A DNA stretch of 64,000 nucleotides from Chersky-840 sp035604715 (GCA_963731665.1 CAVSWP010000011.1:496001-560000); one strand, 5' to 3'. Positions 27,624 through 36,525 are shown, counted from the first letter of the stretch. Made by a program: numbers and translations. The notes: a model not told the origin generated them from the sequence alone.

Positions 27624-28475
27624 TCAGCCCTTCTCCTCTTCGCCCGCGCCGTCGCCGTCGCCGCCGTCCTCGTCCTTGCCGGCGGCCTTCTTCGTGCTCT
27701 TGCGAGCCCGGCGAGCCTTGGGGGCGGGGGACTCCACTGCCTCCGCCTCGGTGTCGGCTGCGGTCTCTGTCTCGGTGTCGGCCCCGGACTCGGTCTCGGT
27801 GTCGGTTTGAGCCCCGGCATCGACCACAGCCTCGGGCGAGTCGGGCTGTTCGACCTCGTCGGCGTCGGGCTCGTCGTCCTCGGTGACCGCGGCCCCCTCG
27901 GCCTCCGCACCCTCGTCGTCGTCGCCGTTCCTGGAGTCGTCGAAGCCTTCCTCCGCCGTGGTGTCGAGGTCCTCGACCTCGGTCTCGGTGTCGGTGTCGG
28001 TGTCGGTGTCGGCCGAGGTCGCCTGCTCACCGCGGCGCGAGGCGGCCACCCGCCGGGACCGCAGCCCCGTGGTCAGCGCGGCCTGGCGGGCCCGACGCCG
28101 TTCCAGCTTGTCCTCGGGCAGCCGGCTCACGATCACGGTGATGTGGCAGGTGCGCTTGCGGATCCGGGTGGCGCGGCCCCGGGCCCGGGGCCGCCAGCGC
28201 TTGAGCGTGGTGCCCTCGTCGGCGTAACAGGCGGACACGAATAGCTCATCGGGGTCGAGCTGATCGTTGTTGCGGGCGTTGGCGACGGCCGAGGCCAGCA
28301 CCTTGCCCACCACCCGGGCGGCTTCGCGGGGCGTGGCGTTGAGGATCTCCTCGGCGCGGTCCGCGTCGCGGCCCCGGATGAGGTCGAGGACCTCGCGCGC
28401 CTTGTAGGCCGACATCCGGTAGTGACGCAGCACCGCCCGCGTCCCGGGGGCCTCGTTGGTCTTCACGCCGGGCAC
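27624..28475 (-). CDS. rplV: 50S ribosomal protein L22 with long acidic repeat tail
   Basis: L22 lines the exit tunnel. The core (about 1-125) has TRAVLRHYRMSAYKAREVLD, SAVANARNN and RARGRATRIRKRTCHITVIV. Normal bacterial L22 is 110-130 residues; this has 283. The additional 150 residues are highly acidic and repetitive (TDTDTDTETEVED, then TDTETESGADTETETAAD), closing with a short basic stretch (KARRARKSTKK). GTG start at 28475, one base after the rpsS stop. The DNA of the repeats is a hexanucleotide array. Confidence 0.95.
   Translation of the reverse strand: MPGVKTNEAPGTRAVLRHYRMSAYKAREVLDLIRGRDADRAEEILNATPREAARVVGKVLASAVANARNNDQLDPDELFVSACYADEGTTLKRWRPRARGRATRIRKRTCHITVIVSRLPEDKLERRRARQAALTTGLRSRRVAASRRGEQATSADTDTDTDTETEVEDLDTTAEEGFDDSRNGDDDEGAEAEGAAVTEDDEPDADEVEQPDSPEAVVDAGAQTDTETESGADTETETAADTEAEAVESPAPKARRARKSTKKAAGKDEDGGDGDGAGEEEKG
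27981..28011. repeat. Hexanucleotide array in rplV encoding Thr-Asp repeats
   Basis: Tandem TCGGTG-type hexamers (about five units in 27985-28011) encode the TDTDTDTET part of the L22 tail. Related runs lie at about 27765-27805. Such arrays can change length by slippage, which would alter the tail without breaking the frame, since each unit is two codons. Confidence 0.7.
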
Positions 28476-28476
28476 G

Positions 28477-28755
28477 TCATCGCCTCGCTTGCCGTTCCTG
28501 GCCGGCGTGGTACCGGAAGGTGCGCGTCATGGCGAACTCACCGAGCTTGTGCCCCACCATGGACTCGGTGATGTACACCGGGACGTGCTTGCGCCCGTCG
28601 TGGACGGCGATGGTGTGGCCCACCATGTCGGGGATGATCGTCGAGCGGCGTGACCACGTCTTGATGACGCGCTTTTCGTTGGTGGCGTTGAGGGCGTCCA
28701 CCTTCTTGAGGAGGTGGTCGTCCACGAAGGGCCCCTTCTTGAGGCTACGCGGCAT
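28477..28755 (-). CDS. rpsS: 30S ribosomal protein S19
   Basis: A 92-residue head protein. It begins MPRSLKKGPFVDDHLLKKV and has the signature MVGHKLGEFAMTRTFRYHAG. Length and position (rplB-rpsS-rplV) are standard. Confidence 0.97.
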   Translation of the reverse strand: MPRSLKKGPFVDDHLLKKVDALNATNEKRVIKTWSRRSTIIPDMVGHTIAVHDGRKHVPVYITESMVGHKLGEFAMTRTFRYHAGQERQARR

Positions 28756-28779
28756 GCGGCAGTGCTCCTTCGGTTCCGG

Positions 28780-29616
28780 TCATCGGCGGGCGCCGCGGCT
28801 GCGGCGACGGCGCACGATCATCTGGTCGGACCGCTTGTGGCGCGACCGGGTCCGACCCTCGGGCTTTCCCCACGGCGACACCGGGTGCCGGCCTCCCGAC
28901 GACTTGCCCTCCCCCCCACCGAGGGGGTGGTCCACCGGGTTCATGGCCACCCCGCGGGTCTGGGGGCGCACGCCCTTCCAGCGGTTGCGGCCGGCCTTGC
29001 CCACCGACACCAGCTCGGCCTCGGCGTTGCCGACCTCACCGAGGGTCCCCCGGCAGTCGATGGGGACCCGGCGCATCTCGGTCGAGGGCAGCCGGAGCGT
29101 GGCGAACTGGCCTTCTTTGGCCACCAGCTGGGCGCTCATCCCCGCCCCCCGGGCCAGCTTGCCGCCCTGGCCGGGGCGCAGCTCGATGTTGTGCACGGTC
29201 GAGCCCACCGGGATGTAGCGCAGGGGCAGGGCGTTGCCGGGCCGGATCTCCGAGCCCTGGCCGCTGGCGAGCACGTCGCCCACCTGGACCTGCGCCGGGG
29301 CCAGGATGTAGCGCTTCTCGCCGTCGTAGTAGTGGAGCAGGGCGATGCGGGCATTGCGGTTGGGGTCGTACTCGATGGCGGCCACCTTGGCGGGCACGCC
29401 GTCCTTGTCGCGCTTGAAGTCGACGAGGCGGTACTGCTGCTTGTGGCCGCTGCCGCGGTGGCGGGCCGTCTTGCGGCCGTAGCTGTTGCGGCCCCCCGTA
29501 CCGGGCTTGGGCACCACCAGGGAGCGCTCGGGCTTGGACCGCGTGACCTCGGAGAAGTCCGAGACGGTCTGGAACCGGCGACCGGCGCTGGTCGGCTTGC
29601 GCTTGCGCAGGGGCAT
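28780..29616 (-). CDS. rplB: 50S ribosomal protein L2
   Basis: A 278-residue core 23S rRNA binder required for subunit association and peptidyl-transferase activity. Signatures: RHRGSGHKQQYRLVDFKRD, ALPLRYIPVGSTVHNIE, and MNPVDHPLGGGEGKSSGGRH with the conserved functional histidine. Complete and normal in length. Confidence 0.98.
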   Translation of the reverse strand: MPLRKRKPTSAGRRFQTVSDFSEVTRSKPERSLVVPKPGTGGRNSYGRKTARHRGSGHKQQYRLVDFKRDKDGVPAKVAAIEYDPNRNARIALLHYYDGEKRYILAPAQVQVGDVLASGQGSEIRPGNALPLRYIPVGSTVHNIELRPGQGGKLARGAGMSAQLVAKEGQFATLRLPSTEMRRVPIDCRGTLGEVGNAEAELVSVGKAGRNRWKGVRPQTRGVAMNPVDHPLGGGEGKSSGGRHPVSPWGKPEGRTRSRHKRSDQMIVRRRRSRGARR

Positions 29617-29629
29617 CGGGGGCGACCTC

Positions 29630-29923
29630 TCAGCTCTTCTCGAACAGGTCGATCTTGTCGCCGGCGGCGAGCGTGACGATGGCGCGCTTGGTCGACGAAC
29701 GCATGCCCACGGTGTTGGTCTTGCGGTTGCGGCGGCGTTTGCCCTTGCGGTTCAAGGTGTTCACGCTCTTGACCCGGACCCCGAACACCTGCTCGACGGC
29801 GTGGCGGACGTCGATCTTGGTGGCGTCGGGGGCGACCACGAAGATGTAGGCGCCGTCCTCCATGAGGGCGTACGACTTCTCCGACACGACCGGCCTCACC
29901 AGGACCTGCTCGGCGTCTTTCAC
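29630..29923 (-). CDS. rplW: 50S ribosomal protein L23
   Basis: A 97-residue protein at the tunnel exit, docking site of trigger factor and SRP. It has LVRPVVSEKSYALMEDGAY and RRNRKTNTVGMR. The GTG start at 29923 overlaps the rplD stop by 4 nt. Confidence 0.96.
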   Translation of the reverse strand: MKDAEQVLVRPVVSEKSYALMEDGAYIFVVAPDATKIDVRHAVEQVFGVRVKSVNTLNRKGKRRRNRKTNTVGMRSSTKRAIVTLAAGDKIDLFEKS

Positions 29924-30768
29924 CCGTCGCTCCCCTCACTCGGGGCGTCGGAGGCCTCGACCACGGGTTCGGGGGCAGGGGCCTCGGCAGCAGGCTCCTC
30001 GGCGTCGGCGGCGGTCTCGGCCGGCGCCGCCGCCGCCTTGCGCACCGGGGCCCGCCGGGCCTTGGGAGCGGCGGTGGGCTCCGAGGGGGCCGGGGTGGTC
30101 TCGCCCGGCAGCGTGTCGTCGGTGAACACCACCCAGTCGCTGCGCAACACGTCGTAGGCGTTGAGCTCGTCGCCCTGGATGGTCTGGACCACCGAGAGGT
30201 TGGCGAAGGAACGGTCGGGGATCCCGTCGTCGGGCCCGAGCACCACGAGCACCCGACCCTGCAGTTCCAGCGCGGCCAGGGCGGCCACGGCGTCCTTGGT
30301 CCGGGGCGCCGGGAACGACCACGCGTCGACGACGGCGACCTTGCCCTCGGCGGCCCGGTCCGAGAGTGCGGAGACCAGGGCAAGGCGGATCATCTTCTTG
30401 GGGGTGCGTTGGCGGTAGGAGCGGGGCTTGGGACCGAGCGCCACACCGCCGCCCGACCACTGCGGCGACCGGATGGACCCCTGGCGGGCCCGTCCCGTGC
30501 CTTTCTGGCGGAAGGGCTTGGTCCCCCCACCACGGACCTCGGCCCGGGTGCGCGTCGACTGGGTGCCGGCGCGCGACGCCGCGAGCTGGGCGGTGATGAC
30601 CTGATGGAGCACGGCGGTGTTGGGCACGATTCCGAAGATCTCCGGGTCGAGCGTGACGGTGTCGATGACGGTGCCGTCGATGCGCCTGCGCTCGACGGTG
30701 CGGCGCTCGGGCTCGGCCCGGATGCGACGACGTTGCGAGGCGACGGCCGGGGCGGTGACCGTGGTCAT
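29920..30768 (-). CDS. rplD: 50S ribosomal protein L4 with acidic/Ala-rich tail
   Basis: L4 reaches into the exit tunnel and in E. coli represses the S10 operon. The core (about 25-215) has TQSTRTRAEVRGGGTKPFRQKGTGRARQGS-type text in pieces, WSGGGVALGPKPRSY and VLVVLGPDDG. Typical length is about 205-220; here 282 residues, with a tail of about 65 rich in Ala, Pro and Glu after SDWVVFTDDTL. ATG 30768 overlaps the rplC stop (ATGA). Confidence 0.95.
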   Translation of the reverse strand: MTTVTAPAVASQRRRIRAEPERRTVERRRIDGTVIDTVTLDPEIFGIVPNTAVLHQVITAQLAASRAGTQSTRTRAEVRGGGTKPFRQKGTGRARQGSIRSPQWSGGGVALGPKPRSYRQRTPKKMIRLALVSALSDRAAEGKVAVVDAWSFPAPRTKDAVAALAALELQGRVLVVLGPDDGIPDRSFANLSVVQTIQGDELNAYDVLRSDWVVFTDDTLPGETTPAPSEPTAAPKARRAPVRKAAAAPAETAADAEEPAAEAPAPEPVVEASDAPSEGSDG

Positions 30769-31421
30769 GACGGGCGCACCCCGTTGGTGCCCTTGACCGT
30801 GTTGCGCAGGACGACCATGCCGCCGCGCGGCCCCGGGACGGCGCCCCGCACGAGGATCAGCTCCCGCTCGGCGTCGGCCTGGACCACCTCGAGGTTCAGC
30901 GTGGTGACCTGGTGCCCACCCATGCGGCCCGCCATGCGGGTGCCCTTGAAGACGCGGGAAGGGGTGGCACAGGCGCCGATGGAACCGGGAGAGCGGTGCT
31001 TCTTGTGGTTGCCGTGGGCGGCGCCCTGGCCCTTGAAGTTGTGGCGCTTCATGGCCCCGGTGAACCCCTTGCCCTTGGACACGGCGATGGCGTCGACCCG
31101 CTCGCCCGCGCTCATGAGGCCGGCGGTGAGCTGTTGGCCCACCTCGAAGCCGCTGGAGTCGTCGAGCCGGAGCTCCACGAGGTGCCGGCCGGGCTCGACG
31201 CCGGCGGAGGCGAAGTGGCCCTGCTCGGGCTTGTTCAGCGCGGAGGCCCGCCGGACCCCCCACGTCACCTGCAGGGCGGCGTACCCCTCGCGCTCGGGGG
31301 TCTTCACCTGGACGACACGGACGGGCGCGACCTTGAGCACCGTCACCGGAATGGCGCGGTTGTTCTCGTCCCAGACCTGGGTCATGCCGACCTTCTCGCC
31401 GACGATCGCCTTGGTCGCCAC
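30765..31421 (-). CDS. rplC: 50S ribosomal protein L3
   Basis: A 218-residue early-assembly protein whose extension approaches the peptidyl-transferase centre. Features include AIVGEKVGMTQVWDENN, SKGKGFTGAMKRHNFKGQ and the GGHQVTTLNLEVV region; MAGRMGG carries the methylated-Gln context. The start is GTG at 31421. Preceded by an unusual 296-nt gap from rpsJ (see leader). Confidence 0.97.
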   Translation of the reverse strand: MATKAIVGEKVGMTQVWDENNRAIPVTVLKVAPVRVVQVKTPEREGYAALQVTWGVRRASALNKPEQGHFASAGVEPGRHLVELRLDDSSGFEVGQQLTAGLMSAGERVDAIAVSKGKGFTGAMKRHNFKGQGAAHGNHKKHRSPGSIGACATPSRVFKGTRMAGRMGGHQVTTLNLEVVQADAERELILVRGAVPGPRGGMVVLRNTVKGTNGVRPS

Positions 31422-31717
31422 GGTGGATGGTTCCCTTCCGTCCTCATGGTGCAGCGGCCGCCATGTCGCGGCCGGTGTGTTTCGGTTCTTCGGCGCCGTC
31501 GCCGACGCCCGGTTCGCATGCCAACGCTCCGCCCGGGATGACCCGAGCGGAGCGCTCGCCAGGTTCTGCCCCGAGGTCCCTGCCTAGCTCTGCGGGCAGG
31601 CGCTCGGAGACGTCGAAACGGCCTACAGGGCCGAAATCGGCCCGACCTGCGACGTTACACCATGGTTCAGGGGCCTGCCAGACGATTTTCCGCCCCTCGA
31701 AACAGGGCGGGGCAGGC
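31422..31717 (-). promoter_or_regulatory. Structured leader between rpsJ and rplC
   Basis: Genes rpsJ and rplC are normally only a few to tens of nt apart; here 296 nt separate them with no credible ORF. On the minus strand it contains a long hairpin (13-bp stem 31525-31537 with 31542-31554, including one G-U pair, 4-nt loop), a GGGCCGA/TCGGCCC inverted repeat at 31628-31643, and a CCGCCC/GGGCGG pair near the rpsJ end. This looks like an mRNA leader for autogenous control by a ribosomal protein (L3 or L4 are candidates). It does not obviously resemble the E. coli S10 leader. Confidence 0.55.
31652..31681 (-). promoter_or_regulatory. Candidate internal promoter for rplC onward
   Basis: CTGGCA (31681-31676), an 18-nt spacer and TAACGT (31657-31652) on the minus strand. 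The -10 box is identical to that proposed for rplM. The start would be near 31645, giving a leader of about 220 nt that holds the 13-bp hairpin at 31525-31554. The -35 match is only fair. Confidence 0.4.
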
Positions 31718-32044
31718 TCAGACGTTCTGGATCTTGATCTCGATGTCGACCCCGGCGGGCAGGTCGAGACGCTGGAGGGAGTCCACCGTTTTCGGGGTGT
31801 GCTCCACGATGTCGACGAGGCGCTTGTGCACCTGCATCTCGAAGTGCTCGCGGCTGTCCTTGTACTTGTGGGGGGAGCGGATCACGGTGTAGCGGTGACG
31901 CTCGGTGGGCAGGGGGACAGGTCCCTGGACCTTGGCCTGGGTGCGCAAGACGGTCTGCACGATCTTCTCGGTGGACTGGTCGAGGATCTCGTGGTCGTAA
32001 GCCTTGAGCCGGATCCGGATCTTCTGGCGCGATGCGTCAGCCAT
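31718..32044 (-). CDS. rpsJ: 30S ribosomal protein S10
   Basis: A 108-residue 30S head protein that also serves in NusB-dependent antitermination. It has KIRIRLKAYDHEILDQS, GPVPLPTERHRYTVIRSPHK and the conserved DSLQRLDLPAGVDIEIK end. ATG at 32044, 36 nt after the tuf stop. Confidence 0.97.
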   Translation of the reverse strand: MADASRQKIRIRLKAYDHEILDQSTEKIVQTVLRTQAKVQGPVPLPTERHRYTVIRSPHKYKDSREHFEMQVHKRLVDIVEHTPKTVDSLQRLDLPAGVDIEIKIQNV

Positions 32045-32080
32045 GGCTACTGGTTCTCTTCCCGCCCGCGCCCGTGGTCA

Positions 32081-33268
32081 CTACTTGAGGATCTTCGTGA
32101 CCCGGCCGGAGCCCACCGTGCGCCCACCCTCACGGATGGCGAACAGCAGGCCCTCGTCCATGGCGATGGGCTTTTGGAGCTCGACGGTCATCTCGGTGTT
32201 GTCCCCGGGCATGACCATCTCGGTGCCCTCGGGGAGGGTGATCGAACCCGTGACGTCGGTGGTCCGGAAGTAGAACTGCGGGCGGTAGTTGTTGAAGAAG
32301 GGCTTGTGGCGGCCACCCTCCTCCTTGGTGAGCACGTACACGTTGGCCTCGAAGTTGGTGTGGGGGGTGATGGATCCCGGCTTGGCCAGAACCTGGCCCC
32401 GCTCGACCTCCTCCTTCTTGGTGCCCCGCAGCAGGGCGCCGATGTTGTCTCCGGCGCGACCCTCGTCGAGGAGCTTGCGGAACATCTCCACCCCGGTGAC
32501 CACGGTCTTCTGGGTGGTCCGCAGGCCGACGATCTCGACCTCCTCGCCCACCTTGACCTGCCCCTGCTCCACCTTGCCGGTCACGACGGTGCCACGGCCG
32601 GTGATGGACATGACGTCCTCGATGGGCATGAGGAAGGGCCGGTCGATGGGACGCTCGGGCTCGGGGATGTAATTGTCGACGGCGTCCATGAGCTCGATGA
32701 TCTTGGGCGTCCACTCGGTGTCGCCCTCGAGAGCCTTGAGGGCGCTGACCCTGACCACCGGGACGTCGTCGCCGGGGAAGTTGTACTGGGTGAGCAGCTC
32801 GCGTACCTCGAGCTCGACGAGGTCGAGGAGCTCCTCGTCGTCGACCATGTCGGCCTTGTTGAGCGCCACCACGATGGAGGGCACGCCCACCTGGCGCGCC
32901 AGCAGCACGTGCTCCCGGGTCTGGGGCATGGGGCCGTCGGCGGCGGACACCACCAGGATGGCCCCGTCCACCTGGGCGGCGCCGGTGATCATGTTCTTGA
33001 TGTAGTCGGCGTGGCCCGGCATGTCGACGTGCGCGTAGTGGCGCTTGTCGGTCTCGTACTCGACGTGGGCGATCGAGATGGTGATGCCGCGCTGCTTCTC
33101 CTCCGGGGCCTTGTCGATCTGGTCGAAGGGGGTGAACGAAACGTTGGGGTTCTTCTCCGACAGCACCTTGGTGATGGCCGCCGTGAGCGTGGTCTTGCCG
33201 TGGTCGATGTGACCCATCGTCCCGACGTTGACGTGAGGCTTCGAGCGCTCGAACTTCTTCTTGGCCAT
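32081..33268 (-). CDS. tuf: Elongation factor Tu
   Basis: A 395-residue GTPase delivering aminoacyl-tRNA. G1 is GHIDHGKTT, switch II DMPGHADY, G4 NKAD (ALNKADMVDDEE) and G5 VSALKALEG. Domains 2 and 3 are complete, ending SGRVTKILK. This is the only tuf copy in the window. A 129-nt gap separates it from fusA. Confidence 0.98.
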   Translation of the reverse strand: MAKKKFERSKPHVNVGTMGHIDHGKTTLTAAITKVLSEKNPNVSFTPFDQIDKAPEEKQRGITISIAHVEYETDKRHYAHVDMPGHADYIKNMITGAAQVDGAILVVSAADGPMPQTREHVLLARQVGVPSIVVALNKADMVDDEELLDLVELEVRELLTQYNFPGDDVPVVRVSALKALEGDTEWTPKIIELMDAVDNYIPEPERPIDRPFLMPIEDVMSITGRGTVVTGKVEQGQVKVGEEVEIVGLRTTQKTVVTGVEMFRKLLDEGRAGDNIGALLRGTKKEEVERGQVLAKPGSITPHTNFEANVYVLTKEEGGRHKPFFNNYRPQFYFRTTDVTGSITLPEGTEMVMPGDNTEMTVELQKPIAMDEGLLFAIREGGRTVGSGRVTKILK

Positions 33269-33397
33269 GACTGTTGCTCCGGCTCCCTATCTCCGGCGGC
33301 TCCCTCGGGGCCGCCTGCTTCTGATTGTCTGTTCTCCTGGCTCCTGCGTGGCGTGCTGCGTGGCGGTACTGCCTGGCTGTCCTGGGTACGAGCGCCG

Positions 33398-35494
33398 CTA
33401 CTCGCCGCGTGCCCGGGCCACGATCTCCCGAGCGATCGAGTCGGGGACCTCGTGATATGCGCTGAATTGCATGGTGTACGTGGCCCGGCCCTGGGTCCGC
33501 GAACGCAGGTCGGTAGCGTAGCCGAACATGTCGCCCAGGGGCACCAGAGCCCGGACGACGTGGCTGGTGCCCCGCTGTTCCATGCCCTCGACCTTGCCCC
33601 GGCGGGACGACAGGTCCCCGATGACGTCGCCCATGTGCTCCTCGGGCGTGACCACCTCCACGGCCATGACGGGCTCGAGCAGGACGGGGCTCGCCCGCCG
33701 GGCGGCCTCCTTCACGGCCATGGACCCGGCGATCTTGAAGGCCATCTCCGAGGAGTCCACGTCGTGGTACGAGCCGTAGGTGAGCATGACCCGCACGTCG
33801 ACCATGGGGTACCCGGCCAGGACCCCGTTGGTCAGGGCTTCCTGGATGCCGGCGTCGACGGCCGGGATGTACTCCTTGGGGATAACCCCGCCGGTGATCT
33901 TGTCCACGAACTCGTAGCCGCCCCCGGGGCCGGTGGGCTCGAGGCTGATCACGACGTGGCCGTACTGGCCCCGGCCGCCGGTCTGGCGGATGTAGCGGCC
34001 CTCCACCTTCTCCACCAGCTTGCGGATGGTCTCTCGGTACGCCACCTGGGGCTTGCCCACGTTGGCGTCCACCGAGAACTCCCGCAGCATGCGGTCGACG
34101 AGGACCTCGAGGTGCAGCTCACCCATGCCCGAGATCACCGTCTGCCCGGTCTCGTCGTCGGTCCGGACGCGGAACGTCGGGTCCTCCTCGCTCAGGGCGA
34201 ACAGGGCCTTGCCCAGCTTGTCCTGGTCGGCCTTGGTCTTGGGCTCGACGGCCACGTGGATCACGGGCTCGGGGAACTCCAGCGTCTCGAGGAGGATCTG
34301 GTGGCCCGGGTCGGTCAGGGTGTCACCGGTCGTGGTGTCCTTGAGGCCCACGGCGGCCACGATGTCGCCGGTGAAGATGGCGTCTTTGTCCTCCCGGTGG
34401 TTGGCGTGCATTTGCAGGATGCGTCCCACCCGCTCCTTGCGGCCCCCCTTCGTCGAGTTGACGATGGTGGACCCCTTGGCCAGGGTGCCCGAGTAGACGC
34501 GCAGGTAGGTCAGCTTGCCCACGTAGGGGTCGGTCATGATCTTGAAGGCGAGCGCCGAGAAGGGCTCGGCGTCGTCGGCGGTGCGCTCCACGGCGTCGCC
34601 CTTGTTGGTGGTCCCGATGGCGGGGGGGACGTCGAGGGGACTGGGCAGGTAGTCGACCACGGCGTCGAGGAGGGGCTGGACGGCCTTGTTCTTGAAGGCC
34701 GAGCCGCACAGCACCGGCACGACCTCACTGGCGATGGTGGCCCGGCGCAAGCCCCGGCGCAGGTCGTCCTGGGTGATCTGCTGGTCCCCGACGTACTTCT
34801 CCATGATGGTGTCGTCGTAATTCGACAGGACGTCGACGAGCTGGTGGCGGGCCGCCTCGGCCTCGGCCACGAGCTCGGCGGGGACGTCCTCGGTGCGCCA
34901 CTTCTCGCCCATGTCGTCGTTCCAGATGAGGGCCTGCATGCCCAGGAGGTCGACGATCCCCTGGAAGCCGCCCTCCACGCCGATGGGGAGTTGGATGACG
35001 GCGGGGACGGCGTCGAGGCGGTCCCGGATCATGTCCACGGCCCGGTTGAAGTCGGCGCCGATGCGGTCCATCTTGTTGATGAAGCAGATGCGCGGCACCG
35101 CATACTTGTTGGCCTGGCGCCACACCGTCTCGGTCTGGGGCTCGACCCCGGCCACGGCGTCGAACACGGCCACGGCCCCGTCGAGCACCCGCAACGAGCG
35201 CTCCACCTCCACGGTGAAGTCGACGTGACCGGGGGTGTCGATGATGTTGATCCAGCAGTCACGCCACTTGCAGGTGGTGGCGGCCGAGGTGATGGTGATG
35301 CCCCGCTCCTGCTCCTGGACCATCCAGTCCATGGTGGCGGCGCCCTCGTGGACCTCGCCGATCTTGTAGTTCTTGCCCGTGTAGTAGAGGATCCGCTCGG
35401 TCGTGGTGGTCTTGCCCGCGTCGATGTGGGCCATGATCCCGATGTTTCGGGTCCGGGCGATGGGGAATTCTCGGATGGGGCGTGCGTCGGCCAT
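33398..35494 (-). CDS. fusA: Elongation factor G
   Basis: A 698-residue translocase GTPase. G1 AHIDAGKTTTTERIL, G3 DTPGHVDF and G4 NKMDR are present; domain IV and V signatures include GGRGQYGHVV and SSRRGKVEGMEQRG. Normal length, consistent with the canonical EF-G rather than the fusA2 type. Sits between rpsG and tuf in the str operon. Confidence 0.98.
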   Translation of the reverse strand: MADARPIREFPIARTRNIGIMAHIDAGKTTTTERILYYTGKNYKIGEVHEGAATMDWMVQEQERGITITSAATTCKWRDCWINIIDTPGHVDFTVEVERSLRVLDGAVAVFDAVAGVEPQTETVWRQANKYAVPRICFINKMDRIGADFNRAVDMIRDRLDAVPAVIQLPIGVEGGFQGIVDLLGMQALIWNDDMGEKWRTEDVPAELVAEAEAARHQLVDVLSNYDDTIMEKYVGDQQITQDDLRRGLRRATIASEVVPVLCGSAFKNKAVQPLLDAVVDYLPSPLDVPPAIGTTNKGDAVERTADDAEPFSALAFKIMTDPYVGKLTYLRVYSGTLAKGSTIVNSTKGGRKERVGRILQMHANHREDKDAIFTGDIVAAVGLKDTTTGDTLTDPGHQILLETLEFPEPVIHVAVEPKTKADQDKLGKALFALSEEDPTFRVRTDDETGQTVISGMGELHLEVLVDRMLREFSVDANVGKPQVAYRETIRKLVEKVEGRYIRQTGGRGQYGHVVISLEPTGPGGGYEFVDKITGGVIPKEYIPAVDAGIQEALTNGVLAGYPMVDVRVMLTYGSYHDVDSSEMAFKIAGSMAVKEAARRASPVLLEPVMAVEVVTPEEHMGDVIGDLSSRRGKVEGMEQRGTSHVVRALVPLGDMFGYATDLRSRTQGRATYTMQFSAYHEVPDSIAREIVARARGE

Positions 35495-35566
35495 GGTGCT
35501 GTGCTCTCAGATTGTTCGTGGATGAAGCCCGGCCGGAGCGGGAGCGCCCGCCGGGCGCCTCACCCT

Positions 35567-36037
35567 CTACCAGCGGTAGTGGGCGAAGGCCTTGTTGGAT
35601 TCGGCCATCTTGTGCATGTCCTCCCGGCGCTTGACGGCGGCACCGGTGGCGTTGGCGGCGTCGAGGACCTCGTTCGCCAGCCGTTCGGCCATCGTCTTCT
35701 CGCGTCGCTGACGGGAGAAGCCCACCAGCCACCGGATGGCCAGGGTGGTGGCCCGGCGGGGCCGGACCTCGACCGGCACCTGGTAGGTGGCGCCACCGAC
35801 CCGGCGGCTCTTGACCTCCAGCTCGGGACGCGTGTTCTCCACCGCCCGCTTGAGGATCGTCACGGGGTCGCCCCCGGTCTTCTCCTTCACCACGTCGAGG
35901 GCGTCGTACACCAGCCGCTCGGCCAGGGTGCGCTTGCCCCGGGAGAGGACCTTGTTGACCACCTGGGTGACGAGCACCGACCGGAACACCGGGTCCGGGG
36001 CGAGCTCGCGGCGCGTGGCGGGGCCGTTGCGAGGCAT
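35567..36037 (-). CDS. rpsG: 30S ribosomal protein S7
   Basis: A 156-residue primary 16S 3'-domain binder and, in E. coli, the str-operon repressor. It begins MPRNGPATRRELAPDPVF, with NKVLSRGKRTLAERLVYDAL and the C-terminal KRREDMHKMAESNKAFAHYRW. One base separates it from rpsL. Confidence 0.97.
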   Translation of the reverse strand: MPRNGPATRRELAPDPVFRSVLVTQVVNKVLSRGKRTLAERLVYDALDVVKEKTGGDPVTILKRAVENTRPELEVKSRRVGGATYQVPVEVRPRRATTLAIRWLVGFSRQRREKTMAERLANEVLDAANATGAAVKRREDMHKMAESNKAFAHYRW

Positions 36038-36038
36038 C

Positions 36039-36410
36039 TCAGGACTCCTTCTTGGCGCCGTAGCGAGAGCGCGCCTGGTTGCGCTCGCGCACTCCGGCGG
36101 CGTCGAGGGCCCCGCGGATCACCTTGTAGCGCACGCCGGGCAGGTCCTTCACCCGGCCGCCGCGCACGAGCACGATGGAGTGCTCCTGGAGATTGTGGCC
36201 GACCCCGGGGATGTAGGCGCTGACCTCGATCCCGCTCGTCAGCCGCACCCGGGCCACCTTGCGCAGTGCCGAGTTCGGCTTCTTGGGTGTCGTGGTGAAG
36301 ACGCGCGTGCACACCCCCCGACGCTGGGGCGCGCCTTTGAGCGCCGGCGTCTTGGTCTTTGACTGCTTGGACGCCCGTCCTTTGCGGACGAGCTGTTCGA
36401 TCGTGGGCAC
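36039..36410 (-). CDS. rpsL: 30S ribosomal protein S12
   Basis: A 123-residue decoding-site protein. It begins MPTIEQLVRKGR (GTG start at 36410) and contains TTTPKKPNSALRKVARVRLT and VRGGRVKDLPGVRYKVIRG. The two lysines whose mutation gives streptomycin resistance elsewhere (E. coli K42/K87) are both lysine here. The frame is open up to 36758 but the canonical start is clear. Confidence 0.97.
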   Translation of the reverse strand: MPTIEQLVRKGRASKQSKTKTPALKGAPQRRGVCTRVFTTTPKKPNSALRKVARVRLTSGIEVSAYIPGVGHNLQEHSIVLVRGGRVKDLPGVRYKVIRGALDAAGVRERNQARSRYGAKKES

Positions 36411-36495
36411 GCGTGACCTCTGGACGTTTTTCGGGACTTGCTCGCGGGAACTGCCCGGCGGGGGGCCTACGGACCTCACGCCACGCGAGCAGGCA

Positions 36496-36525
36496 AGGTT
36501 AGAGCTTAGGGCGTCTCCGGGGCAA
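36496..36525 (-). promoter_or_regulatory. Predicted str-operon (rpsL) promoter
   Basis: TTGCCC (36525-36520), an 18-nt spacer and TAACCT (36501-36496) on the minus strand, inside the 145-nt gap between rpoC and rpsL. The start would be near 36489, leaving a leader of about 80 nt that contains a G+C-rich hairpin-prone stretch. Same TTGCCN -35 form as groES, rplM and rpoB. Confidence 0.65.

Noticed and set aside
31680..31717. A rho-independent terminator after rpsJ
   Set aside because: The CCGCCC/GGGCGG pair is followed by AAAATC, not a T-run, on the minus strand.
31427..36223. A 1598-codon plus-strand open frame opposite rplC leader, rpsJ, tuf, fusA and rpsG
   Set aside because: It is antisense to well-identified genes, has His/Asp/Leu/Gly-rich shadow composition and no family features. 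Long antisense frames are expected at this G+C content.
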